Source: Lepidurus packardi (taxonomy: Eukaryota > Arthropoda > Branchiopoda > Notostraca > Triopsidae). Taken from it: DNA of 64,000 nucleotides. The notes beneath the pieces are model-generated. The model was given only the letters and a program-made list of their open reading frames with translations. It had not been told where the DNA came from and ran no database searches. Made by a program: the position numbers and the translations under genes. Below, in pieces: positions 19,850 to 40,928 of this stretch; position 1 is the stretch's first letter, and every line of letters starts with the position of its first letter. The stretch covers positions 10,102,790-10,166,789 of the forward strand of contig JAKZAN010000002.1 in assembly GCA_023053545.1 (NCBI GenBank), in the 5' to 3' direction.

Positions 19850-21342
19850 TTACTTTCGTTTCCCTTGCTTCTTGTCTTTCTTTACATGAGCCAGCTTCGG
19901 TGGCTCTGCCAACGGTATGTCGAGTACTGCATGGTGTTCACCCTTATCTTTATCTATTGAGCAAAAACCGCCTACGACTTTAACCAAAAGAACCATCCTA
20001 AATACGGCGTTTTATACCAAAAATACTAAAGGAAGTTCTATTTGTAATTACTTTTTCAAGTCGCAGGCTATACTTTTGCATAATAGCTGCAGATCCAGAA
20101 TGTAGTTGCTAATGATTAGGCCTAAGACAATTACGTAGCAAATTAGCTTCTCTCGATCAATCTTGCTCATCATCCTAGAAAAAATAAGTAATTAATTGAA
20201 AAGTAATATATTGAATATTAATTTTTTTAATTAACTGGGAGATTTAAAATATGTGAAACCTTTTGCCCCCTTGGGAAGTAGTGAACAAGTTTAGAGCTTT
20301 TTCTCGGACTGGTTGTGGATACTCTCTGGGCAAGATATCGGGCTTCCTGAAGTCTTGCTCGCGCTTGAACGATAGAGTGATTAAGCATTCTATAAAGAGG
20401 AGCAACTCGCAGTGAAAGAGCTTTTCGTCCTCGTCCAAACCGGAAAGGTTGCGCAGTGCTTTAAATGTTTGTTTGAAGAATGGGGAGTAGCCATTTCGAC
20501 CTTCTACAAGGTTATCGATATCTTCGTCGGTTGCTTGCCAGTAGTAATTTGCCAAGGCTTCTAGACTCTTTAACTCAGTTTCGGATATAATATCGTGAAC
20601 CCTGTAAACTTCCGATGCTTTGTTGGCAGCACGATTCATAGGCGGCGTTAAGTAATCCAAGTTTGAAAGTTCCTCCGGCAAAGTAAGGTCTTCCAAATTG
20701 ATCATAGACTTGTCAGCAGCGTTCTGAAGGTTAGCTTCGACGTTTTCTGTTTTAACAGTCCATTTTTCTGCCTGGTCGTACAGTCGCTGACCTTTAAGCA
20801 TGCCAAAGTTATGCACAAAGTTTTTGGAGAGTTCTTGGCGGCGAGCTCGCTTTGCTGAAGGCAAATTGTCTTCTTCTGCATGACAATCATCCACGAGCAG
20901 AGGGTTAGTGGACGCTGGTGGTGTTACTCTAGGCGCCAAACACACAGAACTTAGTTCAACCAGCTGTATCTTCTTGCTGCGCTTGTTACGAATAGCCAGA
21001 AAGCTATTGTCGTACTTTGAAATGGGTTGAATGTGGCCCATATAACATTGTTGATGCTGCCCATTGGACACTTTGCAGACAACCACTCTTTTTTGCTGGT
21101 CCTTCGCACCTGTTCCTTCCTCTAAAGACGGAGAAAACAAGCTTACTTGTAGATTTGGGGAAGCATCCAAGTTTAATGAAGCGTGTTGAAAACCAACTAC
21201 ATTTAAAGAAACACGAAAATAATAGTTAATACAACTCTTTAAAATAATGTAAGTGATTACTTAAGACAGGTTCCAGTTTATTTTTGGTCTCATCTTTGGT
21301 TTTCACATCATCAACCAGGCTTGTCTGCTGCTTTGTACCCAT
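19850..21342 (-). CDS. POLR1E: RNA polymerase I subunit A49/PAF53
   Basis: Four exons on the minus strand (21342-21261, 21196-20260, 20174-20052, 19997-19850) encode 429 residues. The N-terminal half is the part that dimerises with the A34.5-type subunit. The linker carries KNFGMLKGQRLYDQAEK, which resembles the FG-K-QR motif of the family, and the LTPPMNRAANKASEVYRVHD segment matches the LPPYN...EDVY region before the helical linker. The C-terminus (DREKLICYVIVLGLIISNY and the following helix) corresponds to the tandem winged-helix part of yeast and human A49. A Lys-rich tail ends the protein. The role is initiation and elongation by RNA polymerase I on rDNA in the nucleolus. Donor GTTTCA of exon 2 is non-optimal but keeps the frame and the family match. 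Confidence 0.88.
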
Positions 21343-21987
21343 TTTTATACTTTTTGGGTTTGCTAAACAAAGTAACCCACGTGGGTTACACCTTTATGAA
21401 CACCGATTACACTTTTTGTTTGCGATAGATGGCGGAACAAGGATATTTCCTTGATTTTAGAGTTGACCAAGAGAGTGCATCGCTGTGCTGAAATATGATT
21501 TTAAACGATTTAACCGTGAACAATCAAGTCGCATTGAGAGTCGCAAGTCGCAATTGAGAGATAAAAAAAATAAGCGGTTTAGAATGTACGGTAAGTTCTC
21601 TAAGCGATAGTAAGGGCTATAACTGCATTCCATGCTAAGCTAAAATCGAAACTATCTCGTACGATTGATAAGAAATACCACAGTATATAGGTTTACACAA
21701 CAGGGCTATCTTCCAATGTTAAGGTTTTCTGACGACCGTCTCGGTCCCCAGAGTAATATTCAGCTAAAAGGCCAGAAGACGAAAGGGTACATTCGCAAAC
21801 CTCCCAGTGCAGTTCAAAAAAGGTCACGACGGTTTACAAAGCGCGTAATTTAAATCTATTGCTTTAAACTATGTGAGCTTAAAATAAAAGATGAATTAAC
21901 TAGGTCAAAGCACAACACGTATACACATTATAGACTATTTCGCGTTACCCAGGTTGCACCACGAGGAGGCAGTCTATTTTGCAACCC

Positions 21988-22047
21988 ATACATAGGTGTT
22001 TTATAGTATACAGGTTTAACTCCATATACTATAAAATACCTATGTAT
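21988..22047. repeat. Hairpin, 23-bp stem with 14-base loop
   Basis: The arm at 21988-22010 and the arm at 22025-22047 are reverse complements with one mismatch, which would be a G-U pair in RNA. The loop is CAGGTTTAACTCCA. The size is close to a microRNA precursor, but a short MITE or a cruciform-forming repeat is equally possible. Confidence 0.7.
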
Positions 22048-22509
22048 ATTAATGTCTATATGTGTTGTTATGACTATTTATGTCTATATACGAGTTATCC
22101 ATTACATTGGTATTTTGCAACTGTTCCTAAATGTTACTAACTTTTGCAAGTTTAGTATTTTTCTTAACACTTTCAAATGCGCGCGTTGCCGGTAGGACCC
22201 TACGGCAGCCCAAAACTCCCGAGAGTGCCCGAGAGAAAGGTCACCAGTCCCCCGTTTTCTGAATGTTTTCTTCTCTTCTCGAACCCTTTTTCTAGTAGAT
22301 TAGGAATGCCTACATGGGGGTACATGGCACAGTCTGGGAATCCATCCCCCATATAAGCCTTCGTACCCTCACATCCTCTTGGGACCGAGAGATTTGTGAG
22401 AAAACCTTAACATTGGAAAGATACCCCTGTTACCATACTGTGTAAACCTCTATACTGTGAGAAATACTAGCATGAAAAGGCGATATAAAGACTGAGAAAT
22501 ACTGTAGTA

Positions 22510-22900
22510 CCCTGTTTTATGGTTATAAGCTACTAGCTTAGTAAACGATTTTTAAACCAAAACGTTTTACATTATCTTTACCATTATCCATTACATTATC
22601 ATTATTCTCTACCCTCTATCAGCTACCTACCACTCAAAACAAGATGGATAGTTTTGTTTATTTAGTCTCTCAACATTAGACTAATTATTCTCTTGAGCAT
22701 ATGGGAAATTTGGATGAAAACTTGTGAGAAAATTGTGAAAAAATTTTGCTAGGAAGACAGAGATTAAATTATGTAGGATTTTTTTTTTCACTAAGCAAGT
22801 ATTTTTACTAAGCTTCTACTTTTTACTAATCGACTTTTGGCCCGAAAAATTTACTTTTAAACTCTACTAAAAGCTACTAGCTTATAACCATAAAACAGGG
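22510..22900. mobile_element. MITE with 30-bp terminal inverted repeats
   Basis: The left end (22510-22539) reads CCCTGTTTTATGGTTATAAG and onward; the right end (22871-22900) is its reverse complement with one mismatch. The 391-bp interior is AT-rich and non-coding. I see no clear target-site duplication, so the exact ends and the superfamily are open. Confidence 0.8.
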
Positions 22901-23670
22901 AATGCAACGAAATCCTATGTAAAGACATGGAAATACTATACAAGTAGATTAGTTAGAGGTTACAAACTTTAGTTGTCTGTTCACGTATGAAAAGGTTTGC
23001 GACGATATTTGCAGACATAATATTATTTTCGTTGAATAGAATTAGTAGCCAAATTTATGTTACATACTTTCCCTTTACAATTTCTGTACGTGCAAGTAGA
23101 ACATGAGATTGAGCACTTAATAACTTGCCACATCCGCATGACTTAGTTTATCCTCACCTGGGATCGTTTTTAAACTGGAATATATCAAAGCTTTGTATTC
23201 ATATGCTACAATTAATCGCTGGCTCCGTAGTTAAACGTAATACGCAAGCCACATATGACTTGGCAGAGTTTTTTGTTTTATTCAAAACAGATGAAAAAGA
23301 ACATTGATAATTTGCGGTTGTTGTTATCACTTCTCCGTCACAGCCAGAATTCCGAGCTGCCAAATTATCTTTGCTATATCCGCTTTTGATTAATAAATGG
23401 AAGCAACGTCCTTATCGGTTTCGATTATAGTGTGTAACGCGGAAGTCGTTGTGAGCCAAAATATATTTTCGGAGTATTTCTCAATCGTCAATTTCCTGTT
23501 CGAGCTCATTATATTTAAAAGAACGTTCTCAAAAAAGAAAGTATTGATTATGTTCGTTGTTCCTAAAAAAAAGTTCTGCAATTGCACGAGAAAAATATCC
23601 CATAGTCTTAGAAGACGCTGTGGGTACTTCACTTTACTTATTTCGCCAAAAACCCTATCTTGAGGTCAAA

Positions 23671-23943
23671 TCAAGTTCTATTGCCCCGGAATATCCAGGT
23701 CTCGCGTGGGAATACCTCAGGATAACTGAACTGATCACTATAGTCCAAGCTCTTAATAACGCCCCAGGCATTGTTTTCTTTTTCGACAAAGTTATTGTGT
23801 TCAGCACACCCTTTGTGGTCTTGGCGGGCCGCCAATACTTTGGATAGGTCGGTATCGGTTGTTACCTTAGTAGTTAACGACAGTATATTTGGTTGTATAT
23901 CCCTGTTGTGCTTTAACCCCAAAGGTGTCCTCGGGACAGTCAT
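23671..23943 (-). other. Unrecognised coding-like segment, possibly decayed gene
   Basis: The minus strand is open for 90 codons and has a protein-like composition, including HNNFVEKENNAWG and SYPEVFPRETWIFRGN. I do not recognise the family. No confident splice sites tie it to other exons, and the plus strand is also open over much of the same stretch. It may be an exon of an unknown gene, a pseudogene fragment or chance. Confidence 0.25.
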
Positions 23944-24559
23944 AGATTACCTCGATCGATTGATGACCACTTTCGTTACCAAAACATGCTTTTCAGTTTA
24001 ATTGAATCCAACCTGATTCCAACATTGATATTTTATCCTAAACCGCCCCGCAAAAGACCAAAGATCTTGCTATAATATGGAGCTATTAGAAGCTTAGGTT
24101 TGTACAACTTTGCTCCAGTGCTAATAATTCTTAACAAGGGCTTTGTAGATAGCTTTGTTAATTAAGATGTTTACGTATGTTTGATTTTAAGTTAGGCGAA
24201 TCATTCCAATGGATTATTTTGACCGTTGTAAGGAAATTATACTTTAGTCTTTTACTGGTTTTGTATCACAAGTTACACTCCCATAACAAAACATAGTCTA
24301 TGTCTTTAGTCACACATTCAGAATTGGTAGGATTTCGAATTGGCCGTGTGATTTTTCACTCATAATTGAACACGTATAAGTAATGAGTGTATAGTGTGCA
24401 TCACAAAATTCTTACTATGCTAGTTGGTTCATTGAGTAGAAGTAGTGCGTCATACATCAAACATCTGGCTTATTTCCCTAATCGAATTTGTGTGTTAATT
24501 GGACGCATTTTTTAATTTGCTGCTTAAATTAATTATAGTAAAGCAAAAGTAATTTAAAC

Positions 24560-25528
24560 CTATCCAATACCCAAGTGCTCGATTTGTTCTTTGTAGACAG
24601 AACGTGCCATGTAGCCAAAAGTCATATTGTATGTTAAAATGTTATTTTCATCGAAATGAGCGATATTTTTGTAGTCTGGGTCTAGATAGGATCTGTGGTT
24701 AATTAGGAGATGAATAGTATCTTGGTCTACCCATTCGGGCCAGTAAGAGCGAAACAAGCTATGCATCAGCATATGGACTCCGAATTTCAGTTTGACTCGG
24801 TGCACGAGATTAGGATTCTTCCAGAGTACTTCCTGGGTGGGTTTTTCGCCAGCATTATAGTACCAGAGGTCGGAGCGATACTGTCGATACGTGTCAAGCC
24901 ATCTTTTCAGAAACCGAGCATCTTTATGAGCGATGATAACTTGGCTACCCAAGTATTGATTCTCATCCCAGCCGACCACTATTTCAAATTTGCGGTATTT
25001 GTCTAGGTTGCGGACGACAAACATGTCGTTATCCAAGTAAATTCCGCCGTATTTCATCATGAGTCCGATTCGCGTCACATCAGAGCCATGGTGCAAACGC
25101 CATCCTTCACTCAATTTTTGTCCAAACACTTCCGAGGGCACTTCGGCCGGAACAATGCGTACGCGAGTCCAAAGGTCTTCTTCGTGTTGTATCATACCCC
25201 AGAATTTGCCACTGAACTCTTGTACGTTCGTATGGAAGAAGAAGTAGTCCGGCTTATGATTCAGGTAGGCTGAACGCACACAAACGTAGTCGACGAAGCT
25301 GAATTCGGTTTTGTTGAAAAATACATAGTGGATGATATTAGGGACGATGAAATAATTCACTCCAGTCTCGTTGTCGAAACCTTGGAAGTTAATATCTTCT
25401 GAGGGAGCTAAATCGCTCAGCAGCGTTTTCCGTGGAATTGTGCTTATATAGAAGGCGAAAGGGATCAACAGTCCAATGCTACTAATGCACAAGACGATTT
25501 TGAGCCTAGGCGTCAAGTGTCTTCTCAT
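24560..25528 (-). CDS. GT32-like glycosyltransferase, type II membrane protein
   Basis: One intronless frame of 322 residues. The N-terminus is a short basic tail followed by a membrane anchor (about residues 10-28), the usual layout of a Golgi glycosyltransferase. IPNIIHYVFFNK resembles the PKIIHQ start of DXD-sugar-binding glycosyltransferases. The donor-sugar motif is YGGIYLDNDM, the GGxYxDxD signature of GT32-type enzymes such as alpha-1,4-N-acetylglucosaminyl- or galactosyltransferases. The protein is expected to add a hexose from a nucleotide sugar onto a glycan or glycolipid; the substrate cannot be read from sequence. Lack of introns, unlike its neighbours, suggests origin by retroposition or a naturally intronless family. 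A decayed paralogous tail lies at 25938-26008. Confidence 0.8.
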   Translation of the reverse strand: MRRHLTPRLKIVLCISSIGLLIPFAFYISTIPRKTLLSDLAPSEDINFQGFDNETGVNYFIVPNIIHYVFFNKTEFSFVDYVCVRSAYLNHKPDYFFFHTNVQEFSGKFWGMIQHEEDLWTRVRIVPAEVPSEVFGQKLSEGWRLHHGSDVTRIGLMMKYGGIYLDNDMFVVRNLDKYRKFEIVVGWDENQYLGSQVIIAHKDARFLKRWLDTYRQYRSDLWYYNAGEKPTQEVLWKNPNLVHRVKLKFGVHMLMHSLFRSYWPEWVDQDTIHLLINHRSYLDPDYKNIAHFDENNILTYNMTFGYMARSVYKEQIEHLGIG

Positions 25529-25937
25529 TGCTTAAGAAAAAAGTCGTCTTTTAGTAATTAGATTTTTTATCTTGAAGGGAATCGATATATTTACTTGGAA
25601 ACAAACGTTGAATAATCATCACTAGTTAGTCTACTTCACATTAGGGTACCAGTGTTGTAAGTTTCACGAAATAATGTTACTCCAGCAACAGGAAGGATGT
25701 TGCTTTTCGCTTTCGCCGCGTCCCTTACTATACGCATCTGATCGAAGCCGAGCTCGATGCTAACTGGGGCGCCATGCGCATTGAGGGGGATTCGGTGGGC
25801 CCCTCGTAATCTATAAGAACAACCATTGTCCACGTTCACCCCCCACCTTCCCCCCTTGTACCCCAAACAATTGCGTTTCACCCTAACGAGTACAGCAAAA
25901 AATTATTAATGCGTGTACACTTTCTGCGTGTAAACCT

Positions 25938-26008
25938 GTGCGATGCCTAGGTAATCGAGTCGTTCCTTGTATAGAAAACGTGCTATGTAGTCAAAAGTCT
26001 TCTTATGT
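25938..26008 (-). pseudogene. Fragment of a paralogous GT32-like gene (C-terminus)
   Basis: The minus strand reads KTFDYIARFLYKERLDYLGIA, which aligns with the C-terminus MTFGYMARSVYKEQIEHLGI of the gene at 24560-25528. The bases also match clearly over about 70 positions. No related upstream coding sequence was seen, so this is the remnant of a local duplicate. Confidence 0.75.
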
Positions 26009-26163
26009 GTCTGCCTTGGTTAGGTGATTTTCAAGTCTCTTTCCGTTCGAGCTCGTTAGCTTTTTTCTGACTGATAAGATTTCGTGGCGTTGATGATTTT
26101 AGCTCAAACCTTCCACTAAAAAATCCACTCCATGAGTGTACACATGGAGTGTACACATTTAGG

Positions 26164-26199
26164 GGATCTCACCGACGCATTATGATGCGTCTGTGAGAT
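26164..26199. repeat. Short hairpin around GACGCAT/ATGCGTC
   Basis: GGATCTCACCGACGCAT is followed almost at once by ATGCGTCTGTGAGAT, giving a stem of about 15 bp with one mismatch and a tiny loop. There is no T run after it and no known function. A similar but shorter palindrome is ACTGCATTATAATGCAGT near 60276. Confidence 0.55.
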
Positions 26200-26532
26200 A
26201 TTAATTAATTTTTTTTTTATAATTTGGATTAGATAATTTCAATCCATTACAATTTCGATTAAATTGGGGAACAATACGCCAGGTGCTAAATGGAAGGATT
26301 TAAAGTGGGAACCTGTTTTATTCATCAGTATGCTACACTACGTGCTTTTATTTTTATTCTATTTCTTGCGATACAACAATACACTTACGGAATAAATAAA
26401 AGGAATTAAAAGATATATTTACCTGAAAGTTGTAATATTGGCATACATTCTTTACTTGGAAGAGGCAGTAGCATACAGGTTACACTGCCGTATGCAAGTC
26501 CCCAGAGGCGGACAGAGTTGGATCTCTAGTTC

Positions 26533-26826
26533 AGGGCTGTCCAACTTCTGACCCACTAAGGGCCACGATACTACGCGAGTTTCTGGGGGGGCATCATATA
26601 CTTTTGATAGAATAACATGTAAGCTTTCGACTTTTCACATTTTCTGTGATTACGCGAACGTATTGTATTCTTCGCTACACCCCTGGCAAAAGTATAGACC
26701 TAATACATGTGACGCTGTAAATTTCCAAATATATTTGTCGAAGTGGTCGGGGTCCGAATCAAAGCCTCTCAGGCCTCGGGTAAAAGCCTCGCGGGCCGGA
26801 TCCGGCCCGCCGGTTGGACAGCCCTG
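26533..26826. mobile_element. hAT-type MITE with 8-bp target-site duplication
   Basis: The element begins CAGGGCTGTCCAAC and ends GTTGGACAGCCCTG, perfect 14-bp inverted termini. It is flanked on both sides by CTCTAGTT (26525-26532 and 26827-26834), an exact 8-bp target duplication. CAGGG termini, 8-bp duplication and the subterminal GGGCC / GGCCCGC motifs are typical of hAT non-autonomous elements. It is 294 bp and has no coding capacity. The intact duplication and termini suggest a fairly recent insertion. Confidence 0.92.
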
Positions 26827-27100
26827 CTCTAGTTTATTGAGTCTTAAGTTACGCGGAATTGTAGCTGTATCGTTTTGTCAAAGGGGATACTTAACAGTAG
26901 AACTATATTTTGATGCGCCAAAGAGAACCTCAAATCAAAGCGTATATACCTAACGTGAGAGATACGAAAAAAATGCCTGCGTAATAGTTACCCTGCAATG
27001 TTGTACGGTATGGTACCGAACCCGAATGGGAAAGCCCCGACGGGAGAGCCTCATTTGAGTAGACCGAAAAGTGGTTTTGACATTGTATTGACTGAAAAAG

Positions 27101-28026
27101 TTATTGCAACTCGTCTTTCGACATTAAGCGTTTCACGGCTTTCCGATAAAAGTCAAAAATAGTTTTACTGGCTTCACGACATGATTTTATGCATTCAAGT
27201 AATTGGTTATCGGAGAGTTTTCCAACTGTATGCGTCATTATTAGGTCGTAATCGACACTGTCAAAGGCAAACGTAGCTATTGTTTTATAACCATCCTATA
27301 AAATGGAAAGCAAATTAAATAAGTAAGAACTAATATCGCTTTACTGTAAATCTTACGTCTATCTGAGACTGCTCGGGATCGATAATGATCTTTTCATTGT
27401 TGGAAACAATGCACGTTACAGCAGCAACCAGGAAATCCATGGGAATGCTTGCATTCATCAGAGCTAAGCAACTGGCGTTTATAACCGTAGAAAGGAGCTG
27501 CGAAAGAAACTCATTTAGCCTTAACACATTGTAAAGACGACGCTGTCTTACCCCTCCGTCGTCCTGGATTTCTTGAATGATTAATGAAATGGCAGTCCTT
27601 GGGTGAAACGCTTTTAAAATGGCAACTTCACAGGCGTTTTTAATGACATGCTCCGCGACCCGTTCCTGAGTTCCTTGATAAATAAATGCATACAATGTGA
27701 CTCAAGTTTACTCCAATTTTAGGATTAATTTAAAACCTGGGAGACCGATTCTTGGCTTGTAGATAACTTCCAAATATGCTTTGTCCGGCTGCTCTTTCTG
27801 ATGCCTTGCTTCAGAAGGTCCATATACAGCAGCCATGGCCACAGTACGTCCTATAAGTACGATGATATGTATTAACTTAATTCAAAACAAGTATCAAGTC
27901 AAGGGGGAAAAAACTTGACCCCGGAGAATGGATTATTTAAATTGTACCTTGTGTAAATGCTGCGGACCCATCAGGTTTTGTTAAAACACTGAGCTCACAG
28001 GTCATTGGACGAAGCTTTTTGTCCAT
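27101..28026 (-). CDS. EXOSC5: Exosome complex component RRP46
   Basis: Five exons on the minus strand (28026-27948, 27850-27737, 27673-27552, 27497-27357, 27295-27101) encode 216 residues, against 235 in human EXOSC5. It is an RNase PH fold protein: the N-terminus has ELSVLTKPDGSAAFTQG (the PDGS motif of the family), then VYGPSEAR, IYKPRIGLPG, the FHPRTAI segment, and NASCLALMNASIPM, each with a clear counterpart in RRP46. It is a non-catalytic ring subunit of the 3'-5' RNA exosome in nucleus and cytoplasm. The gene is head to head with protein kinase D, with 712 bases between start codons. Confidence 0.93.
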
Positions 28027-28738
28027 AATGTCGCAGTTTATGCAAACGAAATATATAAATGTTTGGCAAATGCACGAATAAAATGCACACGCGCTCAGCC
28101 TTGTTTTGTAGACGATGGCGCTGCGGTCGCAATTCATGCGCGCGAGGTGATCAGCAGCCGGGACTCCTCCTACAGCTCCGGTTTGTTGTTTACCAAGTCA
28201 CCGTCAGTTGGCGTCGACACGGAAGAGAGTTCGCAAGTTGGTGGTTGGTTATGGTGGTGTTAACTTTAAAACAAACACCGTTCAGTGGAACTCCCTCGAA
28301 CTTAATTGTTTTGGTTCGTCCTAGATGCTAGGGTAAGCATCAGTCCGTTAATCTTTATTGCTAAGTGGTAAATGACAACAGAATTAAACTGGAAGCTTGC
28401 TTTGGTGTAGCTACAGGTTGGGTTGGGCTTGCCTGCGGGGTATCTGACTATTTCGTTTTGGATGTGCTAGACTGAATAAGCTAGAACAACCTCTATAAAT
28501 CCCAATTTGTTGGGAAGAGCCCTGATTGGTGTGCAATCTGCCAGTCTTGCATTTCAGAGTCACGCAAACGCTGCATTGAATATATCTGTAAATGTTGAAC
28601 GTGCTTCCTTGCATGCCATTAAAACCACTTCTAGCCTTGGGCTATTAACTGTAGTAACCCGATAATCCTTTGCTGTTCTGTTTTGCCCTTCTTTAAAACT
28701 CTTCAATATTCTTTCTCTTTTTAATTTTTAGATTGATT
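28027..28738. promoter_or_regulatory. Divergent region, EXOSC5 / PKD
   Basis: This should hold both promoters and the PKD 5' UTR. A stretch of higher GC at 28100-28240 looks like a 5' exon. The acceptor ending at 28731 (TTAATTTTTAG) shows that the first PKD coding exon follows an intron. The short frames at 28059-28331 have no family resemblance and are probably UTR. Confidence 0.5.
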
Positions 28739-38617
<9,879 letters not shown>

Positions 38618-40593
38618 TCGTCGGTGCTTTTCTCTTTTTCGACACATTTTAAACGCAACATTGTGAGAACATGATTCAACCGTCATGGGCCTTATTGCTA
38701 AAGTAAGAAAAAGGATGAAACTTGCCTTGCTATCCAAGGACGATGACACTGGGTGAATCTTTTCATATGTTAGTTTATTTCCTGATGGCCTTTTAGGCGC
38801 CTTTTGTATTTTTGAAGGGGTTCACGTTTGAAATGGTAGGTAAAATCGTGTTTAAGGGCGTCAAAAAGTTAGCTATCCTACCGTCCATCAGATTTTCTAG
38901 CGGTTTACGTTACAATTGGATGATCTAGGATAATGTAAGGTTTTTTTCTGTGGTTCTTTATTTTTAGCAAGTTTGTGTGCCTCTTCTGGCAAATCTGGTG
39001 GGGAAAAAGGACAATCTCAACACATTCCCGCGTGAGCAATATATAGCTGCCAGCTTTTTTTTTTAGTTTTTTTCCCCCGGGTTACATCAGTGATGCAGGA
39101 TGAATATTATGAATAACAGAGAATGGAGTGTAGTTAAAAAAGGCACCGTAGCTTGCCATCTTCAGTTTAGTTATTGTTTTAGTTAGCCTTTATATGGGTG
39201 CTGGGTTTTATCAGATTTATACAAGTTTTCATAACGTTTAAAGTTATACATCTGAGCGTAATACAAAATAAGAACGAAAAAAGCGCAAAATAGTAATCTT
39301 GCTATGACTGATAATAAGTCTGCTTTGATTGTTTTATGTATAGTATAACTAGTATTTTTTATGTGTTTTAGCGATGCACACTAAGTCAAAGTTCACAAAA
39401 CGGATAAAGTACGGCAACACGATTAAGAAGCTATAAATTTGGAGCTCGTAGAGCATTTTGTGACCTCTGCCACAGGGTTCGCAATTCGCTTATAACTTCG
39501 CACATCTTGACGATTCGGTTGAAATTTGTATGCGTACGAAAACGTTACACGTATAACTTCATATATAACTGTATAACTGAACACTATAACTATAACATCG
39601 TACACCAAAGAACCGACTTATGAACCTCTTGACCCCTGCTTTGGGTAAAGTGAAATGGGTAAAGTTGTTCTGAAATTCTCGGGCGCCTCCCAATCGTCCA
39701 CCGTGGCCAACATGGGTGAGTTGACATCCTTTTCGCTGTATTTGCATACGGCCTAGATACTGTCCCAAGTGTATGATTCCTCGAGAGTCTCAAACCCAAT
39801 GAACAGTGGGAATTGACTTAGCAAGTGAATATAATTTGGGAATTGACCGCACAGGAATTGACCGCATTCCATTATTCGCCTCCAGTTTACATGGGTGGGC
39901 CCATTCGCTATTTCACGGGCGGCAGACTCATTTTGTTAGCTTTAGATCAGTTTTGCAATTCTTTTCATTCGGAGAAATATTGCAAATAGGTCATTTCCTG
40001 TGCACGACACAATTTGGTGACGTTCATCTGAGGCTGTTTGTGAACCTCAGAACACCATTACACTTCACATTTGCAAAATAATTCCAAGGCTGTTAAGCAG
40101 CCATCTGTGAAGATCGAATTCTGTGAAATGCATGCTGCTGACGGCTTCTAGAGCGAATTAATTCGCTTTATATACGCTCTGTGTAATTAATATGCCAAGA
40201 AAGGATTGTAAAAGAAAGAAGTTTGACTTATGTTAATAGTATGGTAAGTAGTGACTGTTAACCTTAGGGAAGTGACATGAAATCGGCTTCACTGCTAAAA
40301 GGCTCTACGGAAATTATCCAGTTGAAAGTAAACATAAGTTCCTAGCAGTTATGATTAGCTATACTTGTTACGTTATGATTATTTGCTCAACTTAAAAGTT
40401 TTGACTAAGCAAAAAGTAGTGAGGCCCAAATGAAATGTATTCTTTATTATCAGACATAAATCATTCCTTTAATAATAATAATACCATTAGTTTCGAAATC
40501 GAACGAGAATGTTTTCTCTCTATAATACGGCATTTAACGTAACACTGACTGCCTAAAGTAACTCTTTGTTTACCAGTGGTTCTCAAGACGATG

Positions 40594-40928
40594 CCCAAGT
40601 AGCACAAGTTGGTCGATAAATGGTTGAAATGACGTCACCGACGTCTGAAATTGACGTCACTTTGTGACGTTAAGACGGACTGCAAATTGTATGTCACCTT
40701 TACGTTGTATAATCGTCAAATTTAGACGTCCAAGGTATCGTCCGTTTTAGGTCGAAACAACGTTGCTCAGAGTCAAGTATATAGTCCTACGGGGATTTTT
40801 CTTTCCCCAACGATTAAAAGATTACCAAAGATTGCAAATTGTATGTCTTTGCAACGTTGAAATAACGTCACTTTTTGACGTTAAAGGTCAGAAACAGACG
40901 TTCCTTCGACCAACTTGTGCTACTTGGG
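40594..40928. mobile_element. MITE with perfect 23-bp terminal inverted repeats
   Basis: The left terminus CCCAAGTAGCACAAGTTGGT (plus CGA) at 40594-40616 and the right terminus at 40906-40928 are exact reverse complements. The 335-bp element has many ACGTC/GACGT motifs, two of them full TGACGTCA sites (40630-40637, 40652-40659). No coding capacity. No clear target duplication, and the superfamily is not recognised. Confidence 0.87.

Larger units (their letters stand above)
21343..24559. other. Intergenic DNA with small repeats
   Basis: POLR1E starts at the left edge. A 23-bp hairpin (21988-22047) and a MITE (22510-22900) are described separately. A coding-like but unrecognised stretch lies at 23671-23943 on the minus strand. 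The remainder shows no exon I can support. Confidence 0.5.
25529..27100. other. Intergenic DNA, GT32-like gene to EXOSC5
   Basis: It contains the paralogue fragment at 25938-26008, a short hairpin at 26164-26199 and a hAT-type MITE at 26533-26826. The 82-codon minus frame at 25636-25881 is not recognised. No other gene seen. Confidence 0.5.
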
